This document shows, one piece after another, positions 23,337 to 31,766 of a stretch of DNA of 35,480 nucleotides. Origin of the DNA: Bacillota bacterium (GTDB taxonomy: Bacteria > Bacillota > Clostridia > Oscillospirales > Ethanoligenentaceae). Each line of letters opens with the position of its first letter. Within the stretch, counting starts at the first letter, position 1. Made by a program: the position numbers and the translations under genes. Under the pieces are notes generated by a model. That model had not been told where the DNA came from. It saw nothing but the letters and a program-made list of their open reading frames with translations, and made no database searches. The stretch spans positions 1 to 35,480 of the forward strand of contig JAEWAE010000042.1 in NCBI GenBank assembly GCA_023391835.1. The letters are read 5' to 3'.

Positions 23337-25862
23337 ATGCAGGAAAATTCGTTGTCTGCCGTGGAGCAGGCCTTCCGCCGGGCCGTCGAACGGATGGGCG
23401 GAAGGGCTGGCGCATTTTTGCCCTCCTTTGCGGGACTGGATGAAGAGACGGCCCTCTATCTCAAATATCTCTGCGCCTGTATGCCGGCCAGCGACATGGC
23501 CAACTGTGACGGCGCCCTGCTGCTGGCTTTTGCGCGTCACGCCCGCATGCTGCGGCGGACAATGCCCTGGTGCAGCACGATTCCAGACGAGGTGTCTTTC
23601 CCCTTCGTACTGAGCTACCGGGTCAATAACGAGGCCGTCGAATTTTCCCGCGGCGACATTTTCCGTCAGCTGTGCAAACGGGTGGACGGTCTTGCCATGG
23701 AGCAAGCGGCACTGGAAGTCAACTACTGGTGCGGCGAAAAAGCGGTGTATCACCCTAGTGACGAGCGCACCTCCACGCCCGCCTCCGTCATACGCAACGC
23801 CCGCGGCCGGTGCGGGGAAGAGTCGACCCTGACGGTCACTGCCCTGCGCAGCGTGGGCATTCCGGCCCGGCAATGCTATGTGCCCCGCTGGGCCCACTGT
23901 GACGACAACCATGCCTGGGTGGAGGTATGGGTCGACGGGCGGTGGCACTACATGGGTGCCTGCGAGCCCGAGCCGATGCTCGACAAAGGGTGGTTCACCT
24001 TTGCGGCCAGCCGGGCTATGCTTGTGCATTACCGACTGTTTTCGTCCCTGTGGCAGCCGCCGGAGGCGACTTTCCGCAACGGGGGCCTGTGCGAAATCAA
24101 CGACTTGGCCGCCTATGCCGATACGGCAATGCTCACCGTGGCGGTGGAGGATGAGGCCGGCCGCCCGGTGCCGGGCGCGCGGGTCTGTTTCGAAATCGTC
24201 AATTATGCGGAACTGTACCCTCTGGCCGTGTGCACCACGGGGAAAGACGGGTGCGCGGCATTTCGCAGCGGGAAAGGCACCCTCTGCGTCCATGCATCCC
24301 ATGGGGAGCTTCTCGGCCGCACCTGCGTGGATCTGAGCCGACAGACCCGGGCCGTGATCCGGCTGGAACCCATGCGCGCCGCCGCCTATGATTTCCGCAT
24401 GGCGCCGCCAGCCGGCCGTCTGCCCGAGTCCGAGGCGGGTATGGCCTGCCCGCCGGAGCACCGGCAGAAACTCGCCGTGGCGGAAAGCCGGCGGGAGGCG
24501 TACACGGCTGGATTCTGCTCCCCCGAAGAGGCCGCGGCCTTTTCCGCCCGGTTTGCGCCCTATGCGGATGAGGTTGCCGGATGGATGCGGCAATCCCGCG
24601 GCAACCGCCGCGAGCTCGCACGTTTTTTGGAAATTGCGGAGCCTCTCCCCCTCAAGGCGGCCATGCTGCGCACCCTGACCGAAAAGGACCTGACCGATCT
24701 GAAGCCTGAGGTGCTTGCCGACCACATCCGCCGCGCCGCCGTCTATCGTGACCGCTGGCCTGCGGATATTTTCGAGTCCTACGTGCTTTGCCCCCGTGTG
24801 GAGTGGGAAACGCTGACCGCCTACCGCGGCCCGCTGGCGGATGCCTTTGAGGCGGAGCGGCAGGCCTATTTCCGGGCCGACCCCGCCCGTGTCTGGGCAT
24901 GGATCGAGCGGGAGATCGCCGACGCCGGGGATGACGATTATACCGCGCTCAGCGCCGCGCCCGCCCGGCTGATGCAGATGAAACGGGGGTCTCTGCGTTC
25001 GAGGCGGGTCCTTTTCGTGGGGATCTGCCGCACGCTTGGCATTCCCGCCCGGCTGGACCCGGCGTATGCCCAGCCGCAGTATTACGCGGGTACGGCCTGG
25101 CATACCGTCGGTTGGCGGGCGGCGCCTGCCGGTACGCTGACCCTGCGCCGCCGGGAGGGCGATCCGTTGGAATACGGTCTGCATTTCACTGTGGCCCGGC
25201 TGGAAGCGGGGGCTTTTTCCACTGTCGGCTGCGACGGCGTGTGGGAAAACGACACGCTGGTCCTATCGCTGCCGGCGGGTTGGTACCGGCTGCTCACCGC
25301 GAACCGGCAGATCGACGGTTCCATCCTGTGCACCGCACGGATATTTCGCATTGAAGCAGGGCACGGGGTGGAAATGCCCGTCGGTCTGAGGCCCGACGAG
25401 CTCAAGTCTCTGCTGCGCGACCTGCCGCTGCCGGATCACACGCTGACCGACACGGAGGGACGGCCCGTTTCGCTGCACGCGCTGACCGCAGGTGCGCCGG
25501 CCGTCATTCTCGCGGTGCTCCGGCCCGGCGCCGAGCCAACGGCCCATCTGCTCAACGAAATGGCAAAGCTGGGCCGGCTGTATCGGGAAAGCGGCTTCCC
25601 TCTGCTGCTGCTGGCCGGCCGGGACGCTCCGCTGACCGACCGCGCCCTGCGCCGCGTCATGGATGCCATCCCCGCCGCGCGGCTGCTGTTTTTCGCCGAC
25701 GACGCATTTTCCGACCGCCTCTGTCGGGAAATGGAGTCCGGCGACCACCGGCTGCCGCTGGCCGCCGTACTGGGGCCGGGCTGCCGCATGCGTTTCTGCT
25801 TCGCAAACTATAACGTGGGCACGGCGGAGCTGCTGCTGCGCATCGCCGCCTGCGGCATATGA
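23337..25862 (+). CDS. Transglutaminase-like protein with degenerate second core and thioredoxin-like tail
   Basis: An 841-residue protein without signal peptide. Residues about 80-235 hold a transglutaminase/papain-like core: GRCGEES with nucleophile Cys159, DDNHAW with His192, and GACEPEP, where Glu210 seems to take the place of the usual Asp. Residues about 262-346 are a beta-sandwich (VEDEAGRPVPGARVCFEI) like carboxypeptidase regulatory domains. Residues about 520-600 repeat the core pattern (RGSLRSRRVLFVGICRTLGIPARL), but Ser552 stands at the cysteine place. Residues about 695-841 are a thioredoxin/peroxiredoxin-like fold (LPLPDHTLTDTEGRPVSL, VILAVLRPGAEPTA) in which no CxxC is found. 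GGAGG precedes the ATG. The GRCGE motif resembles that of peptide:N-glycanases; the substrate is unknown. Confidence 0.85.
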   Translation: MQENSLSAVEQAFRRAVERMGGRAGAFLPSFAGLDEETALYLKYLCACMPASDMANCDGALLLAFARHARMLRRTMPWCSTIPDEVSFPFVLSYRVNNEAVEFSRGDIFRQLCKRVDGLAMEQAALEVNYWCGEKAVYHPSDERTSTPASVIRNARGRCGEESTLTVTALRSVGIPARQCYVPRWAHCDDNHAWVEVWVDGRWHYMGACEPEPMLDKGWFTFAASRAMLVHYRLFSSLWQPPEATFRNGGLCEINDLAAYADTAMLTVAVEDEAGRPVPGARVCFEIVNYAELYPLAVCTTGKDGCAAFRSGKGTLCVHASHGELLGRTCVDLSRQTRAVIRLEPMRAAAYDFRMAPPAGRLPESEAGMACPPEHRQKLAVAESRREAYTAGFCSPEEAAAFSARFAPYADEVAGWMRQSRGNRRELARFLEIAEPLPLKAAMLRTLTEKDLTDLKPEVLADHIRRAAVYRDRWPADIFESYVLCPRVEWETLTAYRGPLADAFEAERQAYFRADPARVWAWIEREIADAGDDDYTALSAAPARLMQMKRGSLRSRRVLFVGICRTLGIPARLDPAYAQPQYYAGTAWHTVGWRAAPAGTLTLRRREGDPLEYGLHFTVARLEAGAFSTVGCDGVWENDTLVLSLPAGWYRLLTANRQIDGSILCTARIFRIEAGHGVEMPVGLRPDELKSLLRDLPLPDHTLTDTEGRPVSLHALTAGAPAVILAVLRPGAEPTAHLLNEMAKLGRLYRESGFPLLLLAGRDAPLTDRALRRVMDAIPAARLLFFADDAFSDRLCREMESGDHRLPLAAVLGPGCRMRFCFANYNVGTAELLLRIAACGI

Positions 25863-25865
25863 CAG

Positions 25866-25893
25866 CGGCGCCCGGCATTTTCCCCGGGCGCCG
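25866..25893. terminator. Hairpin between convergent transglutaminase and VanZ genes
   Basis: CGGCGCCCGG (25866-25875) and CCGGGCGCCG (25884-25893), a perfect 10-bp GC stem with an eight-base loop. T-runs are poor on both sides, so it may need Rho or act as a 3' stabiliser. Confidence 0.55.
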
Positions 25894-25907
25894 TGAAAAT
25901 TCGATAA

Positions 25908-26483
25908 TCAGTTCCCCTTACGGTCGGCCGGTTTCGGGCAGGCCGTTTTTTGCGCGGTGCCGCCTGACCGGGATGCGCGTGTCCGGGCCGACAGCCCGAT
26001 CAGAGAATACAGTGCGCTGTAAAGTGTCACTGCCAGATAAAAGCCGATGGAGTCGAGCAGCACGTCCTTAAACGTCGACGTGCGCTGGACCGTCAGATAC
26101 TGCTGGATGATTTTTTCATCCGCCAGCGCCGTCAGCGGGCCTAGAAAGAAAAAAGCGAACTGGGCAGGCCGCCATTTTCCGGCGGCAGCCCCCCAGTACA
26201 GCAGGACCGACGAAAAAACTCCCAGCAAAAAATACTCCGTCAGGTGAGCCGATTTGCGGAAAAACAGCGTTTCATCGACCGCCTCGCCCCGAATCGTGAA
26301 CGGACGGTAAATTTCATACAGCCGCGTATCGAGGTGCATATGGTAATGCCGGAGCACGCGGGTCACCACGCCTTCCACCGCGGCTGACTGCGTATGGGAG
26401 GCCGCGCCGGAATATAGGGAAAAGCTGAAAATCATCACAACAATCAACAGAGTAACGGCCATGAAGCATCGTTTATAAGACAT
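25908..26483 (-). CDS. VanZ-like membrane protein
   Basis: A 191-residue integral membrane protein with four hydrophobic segments (starting FMAVTLLIVVMIFSFSLYSG). VanZ signatures are FRKSAHLTEYFLLGVFSSVLL, LTALADEKIIQQYL and the Arg-x-x-x-FKDVLLDSIGF block. VanZ gives low-level teicoplanin resistance in enterococci, but most family members are of unknown envelope function and are not linked to vancomycin genes. RBS AGGATGG before ATG 26483. It follows the sugar transferase by 123 bases in the same direction, fitting a surface-polysaccharide or cell-wall role. Confidence 0.88.
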   Translation of the reverse strand: MSYKRCFMAVTLLIVVMIFSFSLYSGAASHTQSAAVEGVVTRVLRHYHMHLDTRLYEIYRPFTIRGEAVDETLFFRKSAHLTEYFLLGVFSSVLLYWGAAAGKWRPAQFAFFFLGPLTALADEKIIQQYLTVQRTSTFKDVLLDSIGFYLAVTLYSALYSLIGLSARTRASRSGGTAQKTACPKPADRKGN

Positions 26484-26606
26484 AATCCATCCTAAAAAAT
26501 CATATGGGCTCGACTGTTAAGCCGGCACAATCCGCAGACATGATATGTCACCGTTTTTATGACGGGTCCGCCCCGTTTAACCCAACCTCCGCCGGGAGCG
26601 GCGCTG

Positions 26607-27302
26607 TCAGCAAGCGTCTCTTTTCCATACCACGGCTTTGCCGGTGGCCAGCAAAAGCCAGAAATCGTACCGCAGGCCGCGCCTTTCAAAATACTGCGCG
26701 TCGATGGATGCCCGAATATCCATCTGTGTTTCGTGCCGGTGGCTGATCTGCCAAAGACCCGTAATACCCGGCCGCATCTGAATATATTGGGCATACCTCT
26801 CGCCGTAAAGCCCGATTTCCTCCGGCAGCATCGGCCGCGGGCCGACCAGACTCATGTCGCCCTTGAGCACGTTGAGCAGCTGCGGCAACTCGTCAAGGCT
26901 GCTTGCGCGCAGCTTTTCCCCGACCGGCGTGATGCGCGGGTCCTCATCCAGCTTGCGGTTTTTCTGATAAAGCACCCATTGGTCATGCGAAAGATGCGCT
27001 GTGAGGTCGTCCGCCCCATCCACCATGGTGCGGAATTTATAAATGCAAAACCGTCGTCCGCCGCGCCCGATCCGGATCTGCTTATAAATGGCGGGGCCGT
27101 GGGAGGTGAACCGTATCAGCACCGAAGCCGCCAGCATCACCGGCATGAAAAAAATCAGCCCGAAAGCTGCGCCGACCACATCGACGGCTCGTTTGACTGC
27201 CGGGTAAATCCCAGAAAACGGCTGCATCCGGATCGCGGCTTTTTCGGAATAAAAATCGGCAGCATTCCCCCGGGCGCGATATTCACTTTCCGCTGCATCC
27301 AT
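26607..27302 (-). CDS. Polyprenyl-phosphate sugar-1-phosphate transferase
   Basis: A 231-residue bacterial sugar transferase (WcaJ/PglC catalytic-domain type) that moves a sugar phosphate from a nucleotide sugar onto undecaprenyl phosphate to start a surface glycan. The membrane hairpin segment VKRAVDVVGAAFGLIFFMPVMLAASVLIRF (about residues 37-66, read in parts) is followed by YKQIRIGRGGRRFCIYKFRTM, the catalytic DELPQLLNVLKGDMSLVGPRP and RPGITGLWQIS. The five-helix N-terminal part of WcaJ is absent, so it is the short PglC-like form. GTG 27311 is in frame, but GGAAG fits ATG 27302. No other glycan genes are adjacent apart from VanZ downstream. Confidence 0.92.
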   Translation of the reverse strand: MDAAESEYRARGNAADFYSEKAAIRMQPFSGIYPAVKRAVDVVGAAFGLIFFMPVMLAASVLIRFTSHGPAIYKQIRIGRGGRRFCIYKFRTMVDGADDLTAHLSHDQWVLYQKNRKLDEDPRITPVGEKLRASSLDELPQLLNVLKGDMSLVGPRPMLPEEIGLYGERYAQYIQMRPGITGLWQISHRHETQMDIRASIDAQYFERRGLRYDFWLLLATGKAVVWKRDAC

Positions 27303-27336
27303 GATTTTCACTTCCGTAAATTCTTTATAATGGATG

Positions 27337-27345
27337 ATTATACCA
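27337..27345 (-). promoter_or_regulatory. Extended -10 promoter of the sugar transferase operon
   Basis: Minus strand TGG then perfect TATAAT (27337-27342), 35 bases before the ATG. The -35 is poor, as often with extended -10 promoters. The flanking DNA is strongly AT-rich. Confidence 0.6.
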
Positions 27346-27643
27346 TAAAACCGTTCGCTTTAATATATCACATTTTCGCTTTTCAAAAATTCATTTCGTA
27401 AATGTAAAGTTCTGATTCCTTTTGCGCAAATTACATGGCGAAAATTCGGTTATTATCGTATTTCATCGTGTGTTTGACCACCTGCTCTTTTATATATCGG
27501 CAATATTTGCGGAGATTCGACATTGCTCCGCGAGGTTTTTCAAAAAGTTAGGCCGACGGGAAATTTGGCCGGGCGGCCGCATCCGACGCGATTCTTGCCG
27601 AAAAATACGCGGACCGGCCGGCCGTGAAATCGCGGACTACGCG
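27346..27643. other. AT-rich intergenic DNA between GH28 and the sugar transferase
   Basis: No gene supported. The half from 27346 to about 27545 is clearly AT-rich compared with the rest, with a palindrome TTTGCGCAAA (27421-27430). The part next to the GH28 stop is GC-rich with CGGCCGGCCG but no clean terminator. Confidence 0.5.
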
Positions 27644-30247
27644 TCAGCGAACGACGACCTGCACAGAAAGTGCCTGTGTCAGCGCGCCGTCATCCGCCAC
27701 AAAACGCACGGTTTGAACGCCCGCCTGGGCCGGCTGCGGCACCCAGCAGAAAGCGCCGCTCACCGGGTCGAAAGACGCGCCGGCTGGCATACCTTCGGCC
27801 CGGCAGCGCAGCGCGCCGCCCGACGAAGCACGGGCTTCCCCGGCCGGGTCGCGCATGCAGACGGTAAAAACCAGCGGCTGGCCCGCCATGACCGTCTGTT
27901 CCCCCACGGGGCGGAAATACGGGCGGAAAACCGTGCGCGGCAGCGGATATGCCTCCGTCGGGACAGGGTAGCGGTAGCCGTTTTCCGGTATCGGCAGCGT
28001 GGGGTGGGCATAGAGCCGGTCGCAGGGCGTGCCGGGGGCAGGCGCATCGACCTGCACGGGCTGTGCCGCCCATCCCTCCGGCAGACGCAGGTGTGTGACC
28101 CGTGTGGTCAGATAGGGCTCGTCCGGGTAATACTCAAAATTCGTGTGCCGCTTGCGGGTATTGGTGACGGTGACAAAGGCCGGCACATGCGGCGCCACGT
28201 CGGCGGAAAAGCCGGCAAACGCGGCGTCGGCCACGTCGTCGAGCACGACGGCGGGGCGGCCGTCCTCCGTGCGAAAAGTCAGGCGCAGGTTTTCCACCGT
28301 GAGGTCTTCCACATGCCGGGCATACAGGCCGTAGGCGGGCAGAATGCCGAAAATGCTCGGCTCCGGATAGCTGCGGACCTGCTCGGGGACGTTATAGGGG
28401 TCGTCCCGCCAGGCGCCGGCCTGCGCATCCCAGCTGACACGCGGCAGCAGCCCCTCCTCCTTGCAAAAGAAGGAGTTGACCAGCCACGGCAGCGACTGGC
28501 GGGCGGGCGCCGTCTGGTACTGGGTGTACTGCCAGTCGGTGTCGAGCTGCCGCTGCTCGACGGCGTGCTCCATTTTGAGGCCGCCGCGGTATTCCACGGA
28601 AATATTGCGCAGCACCACACGGCGGATGCGGCTGTCCACCAGGCCCGCGAGCAGGATGGGGTAGCGGGGGTCCGCATCGGTGACCTTCAGGTCGCTGATT
28701 TCAATATTATAGCAGCCGGCGATGTGCGGAGCGCCGATCGCGTTGCCGAAGCGGGCCCGGTCGCCGGGCTCGACGGGCCGGGTGAAATCCGGCTCATAGG
28801 TGCGGGTATCCGCGTGGTAGGCAAGCGCATAATACCGGCCGTCCCGGCACGCAAAGTTCGCCGGGTTGAGCCGCACGGGGTCCTGCGGGTCCACCACCGG
28901 GAAAAAGGACTTGCCGTCGACCGTCACCTTTTTATCCCGGCGATAGGCGGGTGCATAGCGGGCCGCGGGGTAGGCGGTGTACTCCGGCCGGCAGGGCAGC
29001 ACCCACCGGCGGTCGTCGAGCCGCACGTTGCCCTCCCCCGCCTCCACCGCCTGATCGGCGGAATTGCCGGTGACCGGGTAACGGGCCCGGTCGCCGATGC
29101 GGATGAATATGGGCGAACTGCTGACATGGGTCATCTCGCAGTCGGAAAACACGACGTTGCTCAGATCCGACCCATCGACGGCCTCCATGGCAAACCCTCG
29201 GGAACGGTCGAATTTCACCCGCCGGATGGTCACCAGGTCGTAGCCGCAGGTGGATTCCGTGCCGAATTTCACGCGGCCGGTGGGGCCGCAGCGGTCGTCG
29301 GCCACCAGCTTATCCGTGGTATAGAGGCCCGCCAGCACCGACCCGGCGTCGTAGCCGGATACCACGCAGTCCTCAATGCAGACGTTTCGGGTGGGCATGA
29401 AGGTGCCGGCGCCATAGGATGCTTTCATCACAACGCCGTCGTCGGTGAGGGAATTAAAGGTCGAGCGGCGCACGGTGACATCCTGGCAGCAGTCGATATC
29501 CAGCGCGTCGCGTGTGGTATCCACGATCATATCCTCGATCAACAGGTCGGTGACGCCCTCGGCAATAATGGCGAAATGCCCGCCGATGCGGATGCCAAAC
29601 CCGCTGAGCACCACGCGGCGGCACCGCAGCAGCGCCAGACACTTGTTGCCGAACCACTGCCCCCGGTGGCCCCGTGCGTCGCGGCGGTCCGGCTCCTGCG
29701 GGTCGCCGCCCTGGAGCACATACTCGCGCACGCCCGTCTCGGGTATCAGGTCGCTGCCATCCAGCAACCCTTCGCCGTAGATCATCACGTCGTGCACATC
29801 CGCGCCATACAGCAGGCTGTTGGCAAAGTAGCTGTGGCCGTGATCCTGCAGCCCCACATAGGGGTTGACTTCCGGCTCGTCGTAATTGCCGCCCTCGCCC
29901 TTCTGATTCATGTGGAAGTCGATGTCATCCCGCACCAGATTGCGGATATCCGTGCGGGCGGCCCGCACCACGGCGCCCTTTGCCAGATACAGATTGACCC
30001 GGCTGCGCAGCCGGATGGTATAGGTCTTATACTCCCCGGCGGGGAACACCACCGTGCCGCCGCCGGAGCGGGCGGCGGCCTCCACGGCCGCCCGGATGCC
30101 CTGCGTATTGGCCGCGGCCGCGCCGCCCGGCTTCACGCCGAAGTCGGTGACCGGGAAAAGCGCCTCTTTTCTGCGCAGATCCTCCCGCCGCACGGTGCAT
30201 CCGGTGGCTCTCGGTATTGGTGGAACGGAATCTTTCTGACTGCTCAT
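27644..30247 (-). CDS. GH28-family (polygalacturonase-like) beta-helix protein, cytoplasmic
   Basis: An 867-residue right-handed beta-helix glycosidase-like protein. The start of the helix, VTDFGVKPGGAAAANTQGI, with GGGTVVFPAGEYKTYTIRLRS and VNLYLAKGAVV (residues about 33-98), is the common entry of GH28 and pectate-lyase-like proteins. DIDCCQDV and LTDDGVVMKAS (Asp269/Asp270) fit the catalytic acid region of GH28, and VKFGTEST with RGFAMEAVDGSDL match the later motifs of the rhamnogalacturonan-associated subgroup. The last about 90 residues look like an Ig/cadherin-like domain (AGQPLVFTV, DPVSGAFCWVPQPAQAGV). No signal peptide is seen, which is unusual for a family that normally works outside the cell. 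ATG with AAGGTG upstream. Confidence 0.82.
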   Translation of the reverse strand: MSSQKDSVPPIPRATGCTVRREDLRRKEALFPVTDFGVKPGGAAAANTQGIRAAVEAAARSGGGTVVFPAGEYKTYTIRLRSRVNLYLAKGAVVRAARTDIRNLVRDDIDFHMNQKGEGGNYDEPEVNPYVGLQDHGHSYFANSLLYGADVHDVMIYGEGLLDGSDLIPETGVREYVLQGGDPQEPDRRDARGHRGQWFGNKCLALLRCRRVVLSGFGIRIGGHFAIIAEGVTDLLIEDMIVDTTRDALDIDCCQDVTVRRSTFNSLTDDGVVMKASYGAGTFMPTRNVCIEDCVVSGYDAGSVLAGLYTTDKLVADDRCGPTGRVKFGTESTCGYDLVTIRRVKFDRSRGFAMEAVDGSDLSNVVFSDCEMTHVSSSPIFIRIGDRARYPVTGNSADQAVEAGEGNVRLDDRRWVLPCRPEYTAYPAARYAPAYRRDKKVTVDGKSFFPVVDPQDPVRLNPANFACRDGRYYALAYHADTRTYEPDFTRPVEPGDRARFGNAIGAPHIAGCYNIEISDLKVTDADPRYPILLAGLVDSRIRRVVLRNISVEYRGGLKMEHAVEQRQLDTDWQYTQYQTAPARQSLPWLVNSFFCKEEGLLPRVSWDAQAGAWRDDPYNVPEQVRSYPEPSIFGILPAYGLYARHVEDLTVENLRLTFRTEDGRPAVVLDDVADAAFAGFSADVAPHVPAFVTVTNTRKRHTNFEYYPDEPYLTTRVTHLRLPEGWAAQPVQVDAPAPGTPCDRLYAHPTLPIPENGYRYPVPTEAYPLPRTVFRPYFRPVGEQTVMAGQPLVFTVCMRDPAGEARASSGGALRCRAEGMPAGASFDPVSGAFCWVPQPAQAGVQTVRFVADDGALTQALSVQVVVR

Positions 30248-30526
30248 GATGACACCTTCATCTATAAAATGATGGGAACGGAAAACGATACATTCAGGCC
30301 GCTAGGTGAAAATCGCGCACGGCGGCGCAGCGGGATACGCACCGCCTGCGGCTGGCCGTCTATACTTCGCATTATATGGGTTCCACCCGCCCATGTCAAC
30401 CGGCCGGGCCATACGTTCCGGCCTCTGCGGGGATTTTTCTCTTTGCCTTACCGGTCGGTTTCTTCCGGCACAAACCCCGTCATTTCACCCATCGCCCGCC
30501 GCTTTTTGCCTCTGGGCCCCCTCCGA
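30248..30526. other. GH28 leader and upstream region
   Basis: No gene supported. The GH28 leader (30248-30364) carries a GGCGG...CCGCC inverted pair (in 30320-30350) that may fold. The consensus promoter at 30371-30399 lies inside. The remainder up to the ROK promoter is plain. Confidence 0.4.
30371..30399 (-). promoter_or_regulatory. Consensus-perfect sigma-A promoter of GH28
   Basis: Minus strand TTGACA, a 17-base spacer and TATAAT: all 12 consensus bases. The spacer is flanked by ATGGG/CCCAT inverted arms (30376-30395 region), which could be an operator, since so strong a promoter would need repression. Confidence 0.8.
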
Positions 30527-30555
30527 TTGATTTTCCGACCCGGATATGTTAGTAT
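30527..30555 (+). promoter_or_regulatory. Promoter of the ROK repressor/kinase/glycosidase operon
   Basis: TTGATT (30527-30532), a 17-base spacer and TAGTAT (30550-30555). The start would be about 30562, immediately before the palindrome at 30565-30589. Confidence 0.5.
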
Positions 30556-30564
30556 AGAATTAAT

Positions 30565-30589
30565 CATTAATTAAGTTTCTTAATGAATG
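30565..30589. promoter_or_regulatory. Candidate ROK operator, 11-bp arms
   Basis: CATTAATTAAG (30565-30575), spacer TTT, CTTAATGAATG (30579-30589): 10 of 11 positions symmetric. It is AT-rich in GC-rich DNA, just downstream of the promoter, and has the TTAA-rich arm style of ROK (XylR-like) operators. A second perfect 8-base palindrome ATGTACAT (30587-30594) overlaps its end. Autorepression by the adjacent ROK protein is the simplest reading. Confidence 0.65.
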
Positions 30590-30617
30590 TACATCGAAGA
30601 AAAAGAGGTGCAGTACC

Positions 30618-31685
30618 GTGGCCTATGTGGCTTCCAACCTCAAAGCCATGAACCGGAAGCTGGTTTTTGCGGCGCTCCGGGCGCACGATGAAATTTCCCG
30701 CACGGAAATCAGTCGGGAAACCGGTATCAGCGCGCCGACCGTCATGAAAATCGTCCAGTACCTGGAAACCCGCGGCTACGTGCAGACGGCGGGGGCGGCC
30801 CATACGGAAGTCGGCCGCAAGCCCCAGATGCTCCGCTTCAACCGGCGGGCCGGTTTTGTGATGGGGGTCGAATACACCGGCGATGAGCTTCGGCTGGGGC
30901 TGGTGGATTTCGGGGAAAATCTGGTGCGGCTGCTCCGGGTGCCTGCCTCGGCCAATCTGGTGCACGCGGTGGGCCGCGAGCTGCCGGATCGGATCGACCG
31001 CCTGATTGCGGAAAGCGGCTGGCCCGCCGACCGGCTGCTGGGCATCGGCGTCGGCCTGCCGGGTCGGGTCGACCCGAAAGACCGGACCATCGACATGGCA
31101 CCGCTGGAAGGAATCACCCGCCGTACCGGTCTGGAAGAGATCGTCGACGGGCTCAGCCGGCGTTTCGGGGTGCCCGTGGTGGTGGAAAATGACGCCAACG
31201 CGGCAGCCGTCGGGGAATTCCGCTTCCGCGGCCTGACGGAGGACGATGACCTGCTCTATATCATGCTGGGGAAGGGCGTCGGCTCCGGCATTATTTTCGA
31301 CGGGCGGGTGCGCCGGGGGCCCCGGTCGCTCGCCGGCGAAATCGGCTATATGGTGTTTGACCGGGATTTCATATCCGACCGGCAGAAGCCGGGGTGGCTG
31401 GAACAGTCGCTGACCGGCCGACCGGCGGATTGGGGTGCGGCCGCCGACAGTATGGCGCTGGCGGCGGCAAATCTGTGCGTGCCGCTGGAAATCCGCCACG
31501 TCGTCCTCCGTTTGGCGGACCCGGCCTGGCCGCGGCAGGAGCTGCTCGACCGCGTGCGCCGGTGTCTGGAGCGGGTGGCCGTGTGGCCGCTGGACTGCCG
31601 ACTGTCGGAGTGCCCGGAGCCCGTCCTCACCGGCTGCGCGCATATGGTGATGGAGCCGGCGGTCCGTCGCATACTGGAAGCCTGA
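30618..31685 (+). CDS. ROK-family transcriptional repressor lacking the zinc motif
   Basis: A 355-residue regulator. The winged helix occupies residues about 3-60 (SNLKAMNRKLVFAALRAHDE, ISRTEISRETGISAPTVMKI). The ROK domain follows, with GIGVGLPGRVDPKD, ENDANAAAVGEF (catalytic-type Asp kept) and LAGEIGYMV. Where other ROK proteins have CxCGxxGC after GEIGH, it reads MVFDRDFISDRQKPGWLEQS, with no cysteine. The C-terminal part is shorter. GTG start with AGAGGTG upstream. It heads an operon with a ROK kinase and a glycosidase and is preceded by a strong candidate operator. Confidence 0.9.
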   Translation: MAYVASNLKAMNRKLVFAALRAHDEISRTEISRETGISAPTVMKIVQYLETRGYVQTAGAAHTEVGRKPQMLRFNRRAGFVMGVEYTGDELRLGLVDFGENLVRLLRVPASANLVHAVGRELPDRIDRLIAESGWPADRLLGIGVGLPGRVDPKDRTIDMAPLEGITRRTGLEEIVDGLSRRFGVPVVVENDANAAAVGEFRFRGLTEDDDLLYIMLGKGVGSGIIFDGRVRRGPRSLAGEIGYMVFDRDFISDRQKPGWLEQSLTGRPADWGAAADSMALAAANLCVPLEIRHVVLRLADPAWPRQELLDRVRRCLERVAVWPLDCRLSECPEPVLTGCAHMVMEPAVRRILEA

Positions 31686-31766
31686 ATGGGCTGTGAAACG
31701 GCCGGGAAAGCGGCATAAATGGCTGCGCCTTCCATGCTCCGGCCTGTGCAAAAGGATGGTCTACGC

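Noticed and set aside
23298..25184. A 628-codon minus-strand open frame opposite the transglutaminase gene
   Set aside because: No domain or start signal; the plus strand has the catalytic motifs.
25908..26483. VanZ as evidence for a glycopeptide resistance cluster
   Set aside because: No vanA/H/X/Y/R/S-like genes are nearby; most VanZ-like proteins are unrelated to resistance.
27422..30574. A 1050-codon plus-strand open frame opposite the GH28-like gene
   Set aside because: It is antisense to a gene with clear family motifs, is full of His/Arg/Gly/Pro typical of GC-rich shadow frames, and has no ribosome binding site.
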